Positions 27,176 to 36,915 of a stretch of DNA of 64,000 nt are shown one piece after another. The stretch comes from Paenibacillus sp. NFR01. GTDB taxonomy: Bacteria > Bacillota > Bacilli > Paenibacillales > Paenibacillaceae. The DNA is taken from contig NZ_FOIK01000003.1 of the NCBI RefSeq assembly GCF_900111565.1, positions 434,001-498,000 of the forward strand, in the 5' to 3' direction. Position 1 is the stretch's first letter. Every line of letters begins with the position of its first letter. The notes below the pieces were generated by a model. That model ran no database searches, was not told the DNA's origin, and saw only the letters and a list, made by a program, of their open reading frames with translations. The position numbers and the translations under genes are program-made.

Positions 27176-29002
27176 ATGCGGTTTGAGAAAAATAAAGCAG
27201 GCTGGCTGAATCGGCTGCGCAGCGAACATGGCTCCGCTTTGGTGCTTGTCATGTTTGTCGTCCTGCTCCTGACCATACTGGGCCTGGCCGTGCTCAGCGC
27301 CACGATCGGCGGTGCGCAGCGCACGGAGACGCGGGAGAGCGATGTGCAGTCCCTGCATCTGGCCCAAAAAGGACTTAACGAAGCAGCGGCCTATATCCAA
27401 TCCCAGTTTGAAGGCATTAAGGACATTAACCCGGATAAAGTCGAGGATATTCTCGCCTCTATCGGCAAGCAGAATCTAAATGTAACGACGGAACTTCGCG
27501 CGGTCAGCAGCAGTGCAACCGGTGAGATTCAGGATATCCGTTATTCCGGTAAGACGGTGACTTCTTCTTCGCGGAAATATTATATTGATGTGACGACCTG
27601 GGCAAATGTCAACGGCGTAAGACGGAAGCTGCAGCAGCGGATTACGCTGGACAGCTATCCCGATTTCCTGAAGTATGCTTTTGGCTCCGAGCAGACGCTG
27701 CGGCTGAACGGCTCGCCGGTGCTGCAAGGAAATATTTATGCAGGCGATCAATTGCTGGTCACGAATACCGCAGAATACACGTATAAGGGCCAGCAATACT
27801 CCAATCTGGGAAGCGGAAACTGGTTCCCCACCGTGCGTTCCAACGATGCCGGCACTGCGCCGGGAGAAGTGCATGTACAGTCCGCGGACAGCATTCGATA
27901 CGCCGACACAAGGATGGATGCCCGTCTGGATGCGGACTTTAACGTATTGACACAGGCCGACTACAGCAAGGTGCTGCACATCACGCCGGATAAGCTCAAG
28001 ATTAAGGAAAAGAAAAAGTTCGTCCAGATTAATATTGTGGAATCCTTCCTCGATAAGCTCGCCCAAGGGTTATACACACCACCTGCGGGGGGCGAGTCGC
28101 AAGCGGCAGCGGAAGCGGCCCAGTCGAATTTACGCAATATGGCCCGATCGCAATATAATGCCGGTACGCTGACGGGCTGGCTTCAGAATTATATAGGGGT
28201 AGAGCATATCAGCGGAATGCCCCAGGCTCCGGTCAAAAAGCAGAATCCGACGGAAGAAGAACAGAAGAAGTATGAAGAGGATTTAGTTGTCTATCAGGCG
28301 GAACTGGACAAGTTAAAACTGCTTAACAAATCGATGATTTTCAATGGAAATCTGCTGGTCGACGGATTAAGTTATCAAAAGCTGTATTATCCGGTAGCCA
28401 GCAGCGGTAATGATTCAAAAAGCGGCAGCAATCCGCGCTGGTTTATTGTTGCCGGAGACCTGGAAATCAATAATTTTACCGCCTCGTTCCTGCCGGTACG
28501 GGCCAATATTCTCGTCACCGGAAACGTAAAAATCAAAGGCAATGTACAGTTCGACTCGACCATGTTCGTTCTCGGCCAAACTACTGTCGAGGATGCCAAT
28601 ATCAAAGGCATCGTGGAGAATGGGGCTGCCCGCGAGCTGGTACTGATCTCCAAAGGCAGCGTATTGATAAACCGCCTGATGTCTTTTGCCCAGAACGTTC
28701 CAACCGATCTGGACACGATGGAGGCGTTCTTCTATACCGATTCGACAGGGGAGCTTTACGGCGTAGGCTCCATGTTCAGACTGAAGGGCGGCTTCTTTGC
28801 CAAGGGCAATCTGACCGTTAATGCAGTGACCGGCACCGTAACCGAACCGGCAACGCCCGGCGCGTTAAGTATAGTCCAGCAGTCGCAGCCTGAGCGCTTT
28901 GTAATCGATTATAATACCGATGTGTACGAGCATCAGCAATCCAGCTTGCCCAGAGTCGAGAACGTCAACGTTCAGGTCGGCCCGATGCAATTGGTAAACT
29001 AA
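27176..29002 (+). CDS. PilX-like pilus-associated protein
   Basis: 608 residues. A basic N terminus is followed by one hydrophobic helix (ALVLVMFVVLLLTILGLAVL, about residues 22-41) and then a helical stretch with LAQKGLNEAAAYIQ, the pattern of PilX N-terminal domains. There is no FTLIE box, so it may not be a peptidase substrate. The remaining 500 residues are large and repetitive in beta structure, with segments such as LVTGNVKIKGNVQFDSTMFV that resemble a beta-solenoid. A lysine/glutamate-rich segment lies near residues 355-375. With the two preceding prepilins it may form a pilus-tip set. Confidence 0.65.
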   Translation: MRFEKNKAGWLNRLRSEHGSALVLVMFVVLLLTILGLAVLSATIGGAQRTETRESDVQSLHLAQKGLNEAAAYIQSQFEGIKDINPDKVEDILASIGKQNLNVTTELRAVSSSATGEIQDIRYSGKTVTSSSRKYYIDVTTWANVNGVRRKLQQRITLDSYPDFLKYAFGSEQTLRLNGSPVLQGNIYAGDQLLVTNTAEYTYKGQQYSNLGSGNWFPTVRSNDAGTAPGEVHVQSADSIRYADTRMDARLDADFNVLTQADYSKVLHITPDKLKIKEKKKFVQINIVESFLDKLAQGLYTPPAGGESQAAAEAAQSNLRNMARSQYNAGTLTGWLQNYIGVEHISGMPQAPVKKQNPTEEEQKKYEEDLVVYQAELDKLKLLNKSMIFNGNLLVDGLSYQKLYYPVASSGNDSKSGSNPRWFIVAGDLEINNFTASFLPVRANILVTGNVKIKGNVQFDSTMFVLGQTTVEDANIKGIVENGAARELVLISKGSVLINRLMSFAQNVPTDLDTMEAFFYTDSTGELYGVGSMFRLKGGFFAKGNLTVNAVTGTVTEPATPGALSIVQQSQPERFVIDYNTDVYEHQQSSLPRVENVNVQVGPMQLVN

Positions 29003-29017
29003 TCTCACGGAATGATA

Positions 29018-29070
29018 ACAAAAAGCAGAGCAGTGTTTCCCTGGCTTACAGGGACACTGCTCTGCTTTTT
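29018..29070. terminator. Bidirectional terminator after the PilX-like gene
   Basis: AAAAGCAGAGCAGTGT (from 29021) pairs with ACACTGCTCTGCTTTT (to 29069); A and T runs flank it on both sides, so it can end transcription from either strand. Confidence 0.88.
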
Positions 29071-29094
29071 GGGTTGGAGAGTTTTCCAAACGAA

Positions 29095-29135
29095 AGGGTT
29101 GCCCAGACGGCTAGCGAATAGTGCCGGGACAACCC
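29095..29135 (-). terminator. Probable terminator of the giant surface protein gene
   Basis: AGGGTTG (29095-29101) and CAACCCT (29130-29136) pair; read on the minus strand the hairpin is followed by TTTCGTTT. Confidence 0.5.
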
Positions 29136-29160
29136 TGATGTCGAATGTAAAACCGGTTAT

Positions 29161-32100
29161 TTAGTAACGGTCTCCGTTTGGACGCGGGAGGACTTTCACC
29201 CGCAGCGTAGCCGTAACGGTATGCGTTTGGCCGGAACCATCCGTATAGCTTGTATAGGTCACGGTCACATCGGTGCTTCCGCTTTGGTTGCCGGTGATAA
29301 TCCCCCGGTTACTCGCGGTGACCGGGTTGCTGAACGAGGCAATCCCAGGAGCTGCACTTACCCAATTCAGTTTATTGATGACGTCGGCGAGTTGGATGTC
29401 GCGCGGCGTAAACCATAACAGATCATTCAGGTTATACGTATCCCCTACATAAATTTCCAGCGGCTTGTCGAGGGAAAAGGTCAATCCGGTTAAATCGATT
29501 ATCTGGATGTCTTTGGTCTTGGTTACCCCTCCGGCGCTAACCACTACGGTGACTGTGCCCGGAACATTGCCGGTTAACGTGTAGTGCGTGTTGGTAGTAT
29601 CTCCCGGGCTCTTCGTTAAGCCTGCATAGCTTGTACCGTTGCCGCCGAGGCCCCAAGTGGCTGTATAAGCATCCGCATTAGCCGGCACCGGATTGGCCAG
29701 CGTAAGCTCAAGCGTTTTGCCTACAAACACACTGTTGCCGCCGAGGATATCAAAATTCGTCAACGGGTTGGTAACGGCAATGTTTTTGCTTCCCGACGTA
29801 CCGGCTGTATTCGTGCTGCTGTTTACCGTGACGGTCACGGTATATCCACCTGAGGCCGGAGGTGTAAAGGTGACTGTGCTCGTTCCCGCACCGCTTGTAA
29901 TTGCATTATTAACAATGTTGCCGTTGCTGTCTCTGACGGTCCAGGTGTAGGTGATATTGCTTTCCTGTTCACTGCTCGAATATTCGGCATGGAGTGTAAT
30001 CGGCTGATTGGCCGTGCCGCTATCCGAGCCGGTAATCGTTACGCTTCTCACCGGTTCAGGACTGATCACCTGGAACTGGGCGATGTTGCTTGAGACATTG
30101 CTTCCGTCTTTGGCAACCGCTTTGATTTCGGCCGTTCCTGCCGCCAGTGCGGTTAATATCCCGTCGCTGGAGAGGGAGACATATTGGCCGCCGCTGACGA
30201 TTACAAAATTCACATCTTGATTGTTCGCTTCCTCCGGAACCACATGTACCTGAGGAATCAGGTTCAAGGTGTCTCCGATCTTCAGCGTAGCGCCATTGAG
30301 CGTGATTCCGGTAACCTTGACTACGGCTTCCAAGTCAATTCTCGGAAAGTACATCGTCATGGTCTGTACCGGCAGAGCGGTGCTGACCGGAGTCGCAGTC
30401 GGCGTTGGCGTCGGCGTTGCAGTCGCCAACGACCCTGCCGGCAAAGTGCCTTCAAACGGATATTCAAAAGTAATGTCCTCGCCGTTGGAGTTGACTGGCT
30501 GTAGAGTCTTCGCAATCAGGCTCCCTCTGAAGGTGCCTGTCATTTGCAAGGTGGCCAGCGGTGCAAGCAGCGAGTTTTTAATTTCATAGTTCTCGGCAAT
30601 AACGGATGTGGCTTGGTTAAAGTTAAACAATACGCGGGCGGGAGAAATGGCGCTTTGTCCCGCAGTTGCCGCTGCATACGTGATTGAACCATTGTTGAAT
30701 TTAACCGCCGTGCCGGAAAAGTTAATTATAACCGTTGAAGTAGCCGGCGCTTTAATGGCAATGTCCCCAAGCACTTTAGTAGGATCCGTCAAGGTTACAT
30801 TGAATACATTCAAAGTAGGGTCCGTACCTGTCAAAGTAAGATTGTTGCGGTCATTGGCCATATAAGAGCTTACGGCCGTGCCGGATAAAGCTCCCATATC
30901 GGCCGATATTTTTTTGACGTTGGCGCTAACCTTGGTGAACGGGAAGAAATTATTGATGTCCCCGTCGACTTTAGTGGTTTTACTCTTAATGTCATCATTC
31001 GGGTAGTTCTCCAGGGTGCCGCCATAATAAGCCCGCCCGTTAATCGAGCCGCCCCAGCCTCCCCAATACAGATTGGTTCCGGCAACAAGCACGGCACCCG
31101 TCTGATTGGCCGGCAAACCTGCAGCCAAGGTTAACCCTTGTGCCTTGACGCTTCCGCCTGCCGCCGTCCGTCCTCTGTTCTGGAAGGAGGTCGGCGAGTA
31201 TTCGATATTCTCCAGAATATATACAGAGTAATCCGTCGGAAGACCTAATGACGATACCGGGGCGGTAGAGCCCGGGAAGACCAAGCCCGGTGTCGGCGTC
31301 GGCGCTGCCGTCGGAGCCGGCGCCGCTTCATGCAGTTCCTTGAAGGTGATTTTGGAGTTATCCAAAACATACGATTTCTTGATTTGCGGCTCTACCGTCA
31401 AAGTAAAGCGGTAACCGGCAGGCGTTACAGGTACGTAGGTTTTGGTGCCATTCGCTGCTGTGGTCAGGTTATAGGTTATGTCGTTAAACGTTCCGCTGAT
31501 GGTATAACCGTCATCCAAGGTGCCTGTTTTGGTGAAGTTGCTCGGCAGCGCACCTCTGAATTCGAGGCCGGCAGGGAATTTCTCTTCATATTTAAGATCT
31601 GAGATCACAAGCGTGCTTTTACCTTGATATTCGGTGGCAACCGAGTCATACGGCAATGTCTTCGGAACGATGCTGTAATCAATGGTAGCCGAATGCAGCT
31701 TCTCTACGACGGTTGACGACTGGGTACGGCTGATCGACAGGGAAGAGTCCACCTTTTGTATGGTTACCGGTATGGATACGGTCGTGATGGCTCCCTGCTT
31801 ATCCTGCGCGGAAATCACAATAGTTAAATTCCCGCCGTCAGGCAGCGGATTATTGATTACGCGAGTGATGATTTCCTCGGAACGGACATTCAGGTTTTGT
31901 ACACCCAGACTTGTAATTTCCTGCGTGTCGTTATAGAACTTGATGCTGTTGACCTGCAGATTGCGGTCTTTAAAATCCAGGTCGGCCACGGAGAAGCTGA
32001 GCGTCAGCTTGTCCTGGTACGATGGAATTACGGCGCCGCTTGCCGGTGTATAAACTGTAATTTGCGGTTTGTGGTTTGCCCCCATAAACGCTCTGTACAT

Positions 32101-33873
32101 CGTATTGACGAACAGCTTTTGCTCCCATACCGGGAACCCGGTGCTTGTATGGCCGGTGCCTGAATACGTCACATTTCCTTTGGAGTATGTGTAATAGTGG
32201 TTCCAGCTGTCATCCGGCGTACGCGGATAGGTCGCGCTTCCCAGTATGTTGTACCAAGAAACGACTTCCCGATCTTCCAGATCAAGGGTTAAATACTGGT
32301 TATGCGTCGTAGCGATCGTTGGCGTCACGTTGTTGACGTTGACTTGCGCGCCGTTGGCATCCTGTTTGCTCAGATAAAAAGGATATTGCATCAGCAATCC
32401 ATCATTAACAGGCGTGACTTTGGTGGAAGTATTCGTTGCGTTGTGCCCCAGGTTGGTTACGGGATCCTTTTGGCCGGTAATATCTTTAAAGTTATGAATC
32501 CATTCATTGTCTCCATAGATATTAATGATCGTATCGTGAGTAAACATCACACTTTGTTTTGATACATTAATAAAGTCCTTAACGGCTGCGGCTGTCAGGT
32601 TATCCATAAGGGCCGATTTATAATATTCATCTTTGAAACCGAACAAAAGCATATCGTATACGCCGTTCAGGCCGTAGTTTGCGGTGGCTCCGTTATTGCT
32701 CGATTGTTTGATGTAGTCCTTAAACTCCGCCATTTTCTTAACGGTGATGTTCAATTGGTAGTCGGTTGAATTAAGGAAACTCTGGGTCATGTTACTTGAA
32801 CTAAGCAGGCTGCTTTCGCTGTTGCTGGTGTCCGGCATAATCTGCAGGACGTTGACGATGGTTTTTTCCCCATGGTAACGAATGCTTCCGTTCTCGTAAT
32901 CTTTCAGCTGGTTCGGATCGGTGGGATCTCCGATTTCAAGCTTCCAATAGAGCAGGCCGGAATACGTTCTGGGCAGGGTATACTCCAGCGAACCTGTGGA
33001 GTGATCCACACTGGCGGCTGCAACCACATCCTGTTCGGTCATAGCTATGGACTTGTCCAGGTTCAAATACAGCTTGGCTGTCAGCGGGCGCGTGGACAGA
33101 TCGCCGGTATTGCTTACGCTGAACCGGAAGGTCAGCTTCTCGCCGGGCTGATAAATATGGCCGCCGTTTGTCGCCGCATCGTAGCTGGCGATCTCGCTGC
33201 TGTTGGTGATCTGGAGGAGCGGACGTTTTTTCAGTTTGGGCATGTTAACGGAATTGCTGCTCTTCAAGTCGGTAAAGAAATTAGCGAGGTCCGTATCATT
33301 AAAGAAAAGAACGTTTGGTTTTAGAGGCGAAACCGTAGCTGAACCTGCAGGTCGAAGCGGATTAAAGGTGTCGTAAAGAATGCCCCGCTGCGTCGCATTG
33401 GTCAATGCGGCTTTGGCTTCAAACGGCGCTTTATTAAAAATTACCGGAAGTCCCTTGTTAATGAACAAGTTCGTTATATCGTCGGCACGGAGTTTGGTGA
33501 TGTCATTTTCGATGGCGGAGGTATTCATGGCCTTGGAGCGGGCGTCCACGGAGCTGTCCTTTTGGTCAGTCAGCTTGGTCGGGCTGTACACGCCTTTGCC
33601 GATATAGACGGCATCATATTCCCCGTCCAAGTCTTCCCGGAGCGCGACAAACCGCTTCATGCTCATGGTAACTACTGTAAAATCTGTAAGGCCAGTTTTG
33701 AGCGTCCCAAGCTCGCTTTGACCGCTTTCGGTCACTTCGAGGAGGCGTACCGGGTATGTCGTCTGATCGGCGTCAATGACGGAAAACAAACCCCAGGCAG
33801 TCACGGCGAGCAGCAATGCCAACGGGAGACCCAACATGAACATCAATTTTTTCTTTCGGACACGCTTCATCAT
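29161..33873 (-). CDS. Giant multidomain surface protein (DUF5057-like, choice-of-anchor A-like and Ig-like domains)
   Basis: About 1570 residues; start chosen at an ATG five bases after GGGGAG, with another ATG one codon later and a GTG two codons earlier. A basic start and one hydrophobic helix (about residues 10-28) anchor or export it. Residues to about 700 resemble DUF5057 surface proteins. Linkers rich in Pro/Thr/Ala (APTAAPTPTPG and ATPTPTPTATP) flank a region with LVAGTNLYWGGWGGSINGRA that looks like a choice-of-anchor A domain. The C-terminal 350 residues are Ig-like: a BIG2-type repeat (VTGITLNGATLKIGDTL), a PKD-like repeat and another BIG2-like repeat. There is no LPXTG sortase signal. 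It lies opposite to, and divides, the pilus genes, so a pilus or adhesion role is inferred only from position. Confidence 0.7.
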   Translation of the reverse strand: MMKRVRKKKLMFMLGLPLALLLAVTAWGLFSVIDADQTTYPVRLLEVTESGQSELGTLKTGLTDFTVVTMSMKRFVALREDLDGEYDAVYIGKGVYSPTKLTDQKDSSVDARSKAMNTSAIENDITKLRADDITNLFINKGLPVIFNKAPFEAKAALTNATQRGILYDTFNPLRPAGSATVSPLKPNVLFFNDTDLANFFTDLKSSNSVNMPKLKKRPLLQITNSSEIASYDAATNGGHIYQPGEKLTFRFSVSNTGDLSTRPLTAKLYLNLDKSIAMTEQDVVAAASVDHSTGSLEYTLPRTYSGLLYWKLEIGDPTDPNQLKDYENGSIRYHGEKTIVNVLQIMPDTSNSESSLLSSSNMTQSFLNSTDYQLNITVKKMAEFKDYIKQSSNNGATANYGLNGVYDMLLFGFKDEYYKSALMDNLTAAAVKDFINVSKQSVMFTHDTIINIYGDNEWIHNFKDITGQKDPVTNLGHNATNTSTKVTPVNDGLLMQYPFYLSKQDANGAQVNVNNVTPTIATTHNQYLTLDLEDREVVSWYNILGSATYPRTPDDSWNHYYTYSKGNVTYSGTGHTSTGFPVWEQKLFVNTMYRAFMGANHKPQITVYTPASGAVIPSYQDKLTLSFSVADLDFKDRNLQVNSIKFYNDTQEITSLGVQNLNVRSEEIITRVINNPLPDGGNLTIVISAQDKQGAITTVSIPVTIQKVDSSLSISRTQSSTVVEKLHSATIDYSIVPKTLPYDSVATEYQGKSTLVISDLKYEEKFPAGLEFRGALPSNFTKTGTLDDGYTISGTFNDITYNLTTAANGTKTYVPVTPAGYRFTLTVEPQIKKSYVLDNSKITFKELHEAAPAPTAAPTPTPGLVFPGSTAPVSSLGLPTDYSVYILENIEYSPTSFQNRGRTAAGGSVKAQGLTLAAGLPANQTGAVLVAGTNLYWGGWGGSINGRAYYGGTLENYPNDDIKSKTTKVDGDINNFFPFTKVSANVKKISADMGALSGTAVSSYMANDRNNLTLTGTDPTLNVFNVTLTDPTKVLGDIAIKAPATSTVIINFSGTAVKFNNGSITYAAATAGQSAISPARVLFNFNQATSVIAENYEIKNSLLAPLATLQMTGTFRGSLIAKTLQPVNSNGEDITFEYPFEGTLPAGSLATATPTPTPTATPVSTALPVQTMTMYFPRIDLEAVVKVTGITLNGATLKIGDTLNLIPQVHVVPEEANNQDVNFVIVSGGQYVSLSSDGILTALAAGTAEIKAVAKDGSNVSSNIAQFQVISPEPVRSVTITGSDSGTANQPITLHAEYSSSEQESNITYTWTVRDSNGNIVNNAITSGAGTSTVTFTPPASGGYTVTVTVNSSTNTAGTSGSKNIAVTNPLTNFDILGGNSVFVGKTLELTLANPVPANADAYTATWGLGGNGTSYAGLTKSPGDTTNTHYTLTGNVPGTVTVVVSAGGVTKTKDIQIIDLTGLTFSLDKPLEIYVGDTYNLNDLLWFTPRDIQLADVINKLNWVSAAPGIASFSNPVTASNRGIITGNQSGSTDVTVTYTSYTDGSGQTHTVTATLRVKVLPRPNGDRY

Positions 33874-33931
33874 AATCACTCCCCGACCGATATATAAATT
33901 ACCATATCTTCCTGTAAAAAATGGTTTTATT

Positions 33932-33958
33932 CTGTCAATCGATGGCGGTCGCTGACAG
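33932..33958. promoter_or_regulatory. Inverted repeat over a candidate minus-strand -35 box
   Basis: CTGTCA (33932-33937) and TGACAG (33953-33958) form a 6-base inverted repeat with a 15-base spacer. On the minus strand the first arm yields TTGACA (33938-33933), a perfect -35 for the giant surface gene, with a poor -10 (TACAGG) 16 bases later. Confidence 0.4.
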
Positions 33959-34048
33959 GTGTTTTCATTGTAAAAACATCCATTCTATGCTATATATCAT
34001 TCTAGGACAAATATAGTAGATAGGCAATTAAAACCTACGCATAATGGC

Positions 34049-34076
34049 TTGAAAAATGCGACTTATCGACTAATAT
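34049..34076 (+). promoter_or_regulatory. Candidate promoter of the pilB-pilT-pilC operon
   Basis: TTGAAA at 34049-34054 and TAATAT at 34071-34076, 16 bases apart, in an AT-rich region about 95 bases before pilB. Confidence 0.45.
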
Positions 34077-34170
34077 TTTTGATAGATTCTGGTAAATAGA
34101 TCCCGAAATCCGCTATAAGATTATAACGGCAAAACCGCGCAAGATTTTAGTCCTAAATTGAGACCCTGGA

Positions 34171-35847
34171 GTGAAAAGGCAAATGGCCATCATGAAAAAG
34201 AGACTGGGCGACCTGTTGGTCGAAAATGGAATCATATCCCAGGAACAGCTTGAGGAAGCACTGGTCGAACAACGCAAAAGCAAACGCAAGCTGGGCGATT
34301 TGCTCATTACGCAGGGTTACATCACCGAACAGCAGCTGATTGAGGTGCTCGAATTCCAGCTTGGGATTCCGCATGTCAGCCTCTTTAAATATCAGATCGA
34401 TCCGGCCATTACGCAGATTATCCCCGAAAGCATGGCCAAGCGGTATCAAGTCCTTCCTTTTATGAAGGAAGGCAGCAAGCTGATGGTCGCCATGGCCGAT
34501 CCGCTGGATTATTTCGCCATTGAGGATCTCCGCATGAGCACCGGCTTCCGCATTGAACCGGCGATCTCCAGCCGGGACGAGCTGTCCCGGGCGATTGCGC
34601 GCCACTACGGCATGCGCGACTCCATGAGCCAGATGATGGTGGAGCTGCCGACCCAGGAAGAGATCGAAGAGACCGAAATTACCGATGAAGATTCCCCAAT
34701 CGTAAGATTGGTCAACCAGATGATTCAGCAGGCCGTTTCGCTGCGGGCCTCCGACATTCATGTCGATCCGGGCGAAGGCAATCTGTCCATCCGCTACCGG
34801 ATCGATGGAACGCTGCGTACGGAGCGGATCATCCCTAAGCAGATGCAGGGCTTCATTACCGCTCGCCTCAAGATCATGGCCCGTTTGAATATTGCGGAGC
34901 GCAGGCTTCCGCAGGACGGCCGGATCAAGATGCAGTTTGACTATAAAATGGTCGATATCCGCGTGTCAACGCTGCCGACGATGCACGGAGAGAAGATCGT
35001 CCTGCGGCTTCTGGATCTAAGCTCCGGCGTGAAGAATGTCGACAGTCTTGGATTCAGCGAAGGAAATGTCGATTTGTTCCGGGAGATGATCAGCAAGCCC
35101 TACGGGATTCTGCTGATTACCGGGCCGACGGGAAGCGGGAAAACGACGACGCTGTACGCGGCGCTGAGTCAATTGAATACGGAAGATGCAAATATTATTA
35201 CTATTGAAGACCCGGTAGAGTATCAGCTGGAAGGCGTGAACCAGGTGCATGTCAATCCGGCGATCGGTCTGACCTTTGCCGCGGGCTTGCGCTCTATCCT
35301 CCGGCAGGACCCTAATATCGTCATGGTCGGGGAAATCCGCGATACGGAAACGGCGGAAATTGCCGTACGGGCTTCGTTGACCGGCCACTTGGTGTTGTCT
35401 ACGCTGCATACCAACGACGCGATCAGCACGATCTCGCGGTTGCGCGACATGGGCGTGGAGCCTTATCTGATTGCCTCCTCGCTTCTGGGCGTGGTCGCCC
35501 AGCGGCTGGTGCGCAAGATTTGCCCGGACTGCCGGGAAGAGCATAAGCCGACCGAGCAGGAATCGATTATGCTGCGGCGTTATGGCCTGCCGGATCACGT
35601 GATCTACCGCGGCCGGGGCTGCGGCAGCTGCAACAATACCGGCTACCGCGGCCGGATCGCGATCCACGAAGTGCTGACGATGAACGACCATCTGCGAAAG
35701 CTGGTGACCGAGTCAGCCTCCATCGAGGAGCTGCGTGCCGCAGGCAAGGCACAGGGCATGGTACAGCTGATGGAAGACGGCTTCCTTAAGGTTTCGCGGG
35801 GCATTACGACATTGCAGGAAGTTATGCGCGAGACCGTTTCGCATTAG
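34171..35847 (+). CDS. pilB: Type IV pilus assembly ATPase PilB (GspE family)
   Basis: 558 residues from the GTG at 34171; in-frame ATGs at 34183 and 34192 are equally possible, and MKKRLGDLLVE from the last fits the family start. The N-terminal 150 residues are the MshEN/T2SSE_N domain (known in other species to bind cyclic di-GMP or ATP). The ATPase core has Walker A GPTGSGKTTT (about 318-327), the Asp box DPVEYQLEG, Walker B NIVMVGEIRD and HTND. Four cysteines (CPDC and CGSC) form the zinc site typical of PilB/GspE extension ATPases. It powers pilus assembly, followed by its retraction partner 18 bases later. Confidence 0.93.
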   Translation: MKRQMAIMKKRLGDLLVENGIISQEQLEEALVEQRKSKRKLGDLLITQGYITEQQLIEVLEFQLGIPHVSLFKYQIDPAITQIIPESMAKRYQVLPFMKEGSKLMVAMADPLDYFAIEDLRMSTGFRIEPAISSRDELSRAIARHYGMRDSMSQMMVELPTQEEIEETEITDEDSPIVRLVNQMIQQAVSLRASDIHVDPGEGNLSIRYRIDGTLRTERIIPKQMQGFITARLKIMARLNIAERRLPQDGRIKMQFDYKMVDIRVSTLPTMHGEKIVLRLLDLSSGVKNVDSLGFSEGNVDLFREMISKPYGILLITGPTGSGKTTTLYAALSQLNTEDANIITIEDPVEYQLEGVNQVHVNPAIGLTFAAGLRSILRQDPNIVMVGEIRDTETAEIAVRASLTGHLVLSTLHTNDAISTISRLRDMGVEPYLIASSLLGVVAQRLVRKICPDCREEHKPTEQESIMLRRYGLPDHVIYRGRGCGSCNNTGYRGRIAIHEVLTMNDHLRKLVTESASIEELRAAGKAQGMVQLMEDGFLKVSRGITTLQEVMRETVSH

Positions 35848-35865
35848 GTATAGAGGGGAGACAGG

Positions 35866-36915
35866 ATGCCACCTATGACACGCAACATCATTCAGTTACT
35901 GCATCAGGCTTATTCGTCCGGAGCATCGGACTTGCATATTTCCGTCGGCTCCCCGCCGGTGGTGCGCATCGACGGTAAGCTCCGCCCTCTCGAAGAGGGA
36001 GGTATCACGGCAGAAGAATCGGCTGCGATGGCTGAAGCTCTGCTGGGAGGCAAGCGGGTAGAGCAGCTTCGTGAAGGCGGGGAAGAGGATTTCTCCTTTC
36101 CGCTCGATAACGGCGTGAGATATCGCGTCAATGTATACCGTCAGAGGGGAGCTGTCAGTATTGCTGCGCGTTCCATTCCGCAACAAATTCCGACGATGGA
36201 GCAATTGGCCTTGCCGGCACAATTGTCCGGCCTAGCCCTAAAACCGCAGGGTCTTATTCTGGTCACCGGACCGACAGGCAGCGGCAAATCGTCGACGCTT
36301 GCGGCGATGATTAACTATATCAACCGTGCGGAAAGCAAACATATCGTGACTTTGGAGGACCCGATCGAATTTCTTCACCCGCATGGCACCTGCCTGATCG
36401 ACCAACGCGAGGTCGGCAGCGACACCGGCAGCTTTGCCAGCGGCCTGCGCGCTGCGCTTCGCCAGGACCCGGATGTCATTCTAGTCGGGGAAATGCGCGA
36501 CCTGGAGACGATTTCTGCCGCGGTAACGGCGGCAGAAACCGGCCACCTGGTGCTGGCCACCTTGCACACCACGGATGCAGCCCAGACCATTGACCGGATC
36601 ATCGATGCGTTCCCGGGCCACCAACAGGCCCAAATCCGTTCGCAGCTTGCTTCGGTCCTGCTTGCGGTGCTCTCCCAGCGGCTCTTTCCGCGGGCCAGCG
36701 GGAAGGGGCGTTTAGCCGCAACCGAACTGCTGGTGAACACGCCGGCGGTGGCGAATCTGATTCGTACCGAAAAGACGTATCAGATCAAAAGCACCATGCA
36801 GACCGGCCGTTCCCTCGGCATGCATACGCTGGAGATGAATATCCGCGAGCTGCTGCAAATGGGCCTGATCCGGCCTGAAGCCGCGAAAGCTTACCTCACG
36901 GAGGTGGGCGGCTGA
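35866..36915 (+). CDS. pilT: Type IV pilus retraction ATPase PilT
   Basis: 349 residues. The N-terminal PAS-like region (SDLHISVGSPPVVRIDGKL) and the core with Walker A GPTGSGKSST (from G135), Walker B VILVGEMRDLETI and the HTTDA box are those of PilT. It lacks the CxxC zinc pairs of PilB. The late AATELLVNTPAVANLIR is a PilT hallmark, close to the AIRNLIRE motif of retraction motors. This supports a dynamic, retracting pilus rather than a secretion system alone. Its stop overlaps the pilC start (TGATG). Confidence 0.93.
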   Translation: MPPMTRNIIQLLHQAYSSGASDLHISVGSPPVVRIDGKLRPLEEGGITAEESAAMAEALLGGKRVEQLREGGEEDFSFPLDNGVRYRVNVYRQRGAVSIAARSIPQQIPTMEQLALPAQLSGLALKPQGLILVTGPTGSGKSSTLAAMINYINRAESKHIVTLEDPIEFLHPHGTCLIDQREVGSDTGSFASGLRAALRQDPDVILVGEMRDLETISAAVTAAETGHLVLATLHTTDAAQTIDRIIDAFPGHQQAQIRSQLASVLLAVLSQRLFPRASGKGRLAATELLVNTPAVANLIRTEKTYQIKSTMQTGRSLGMHTLEMNIRELLQMGLIRPEAAKAYLTEVGG

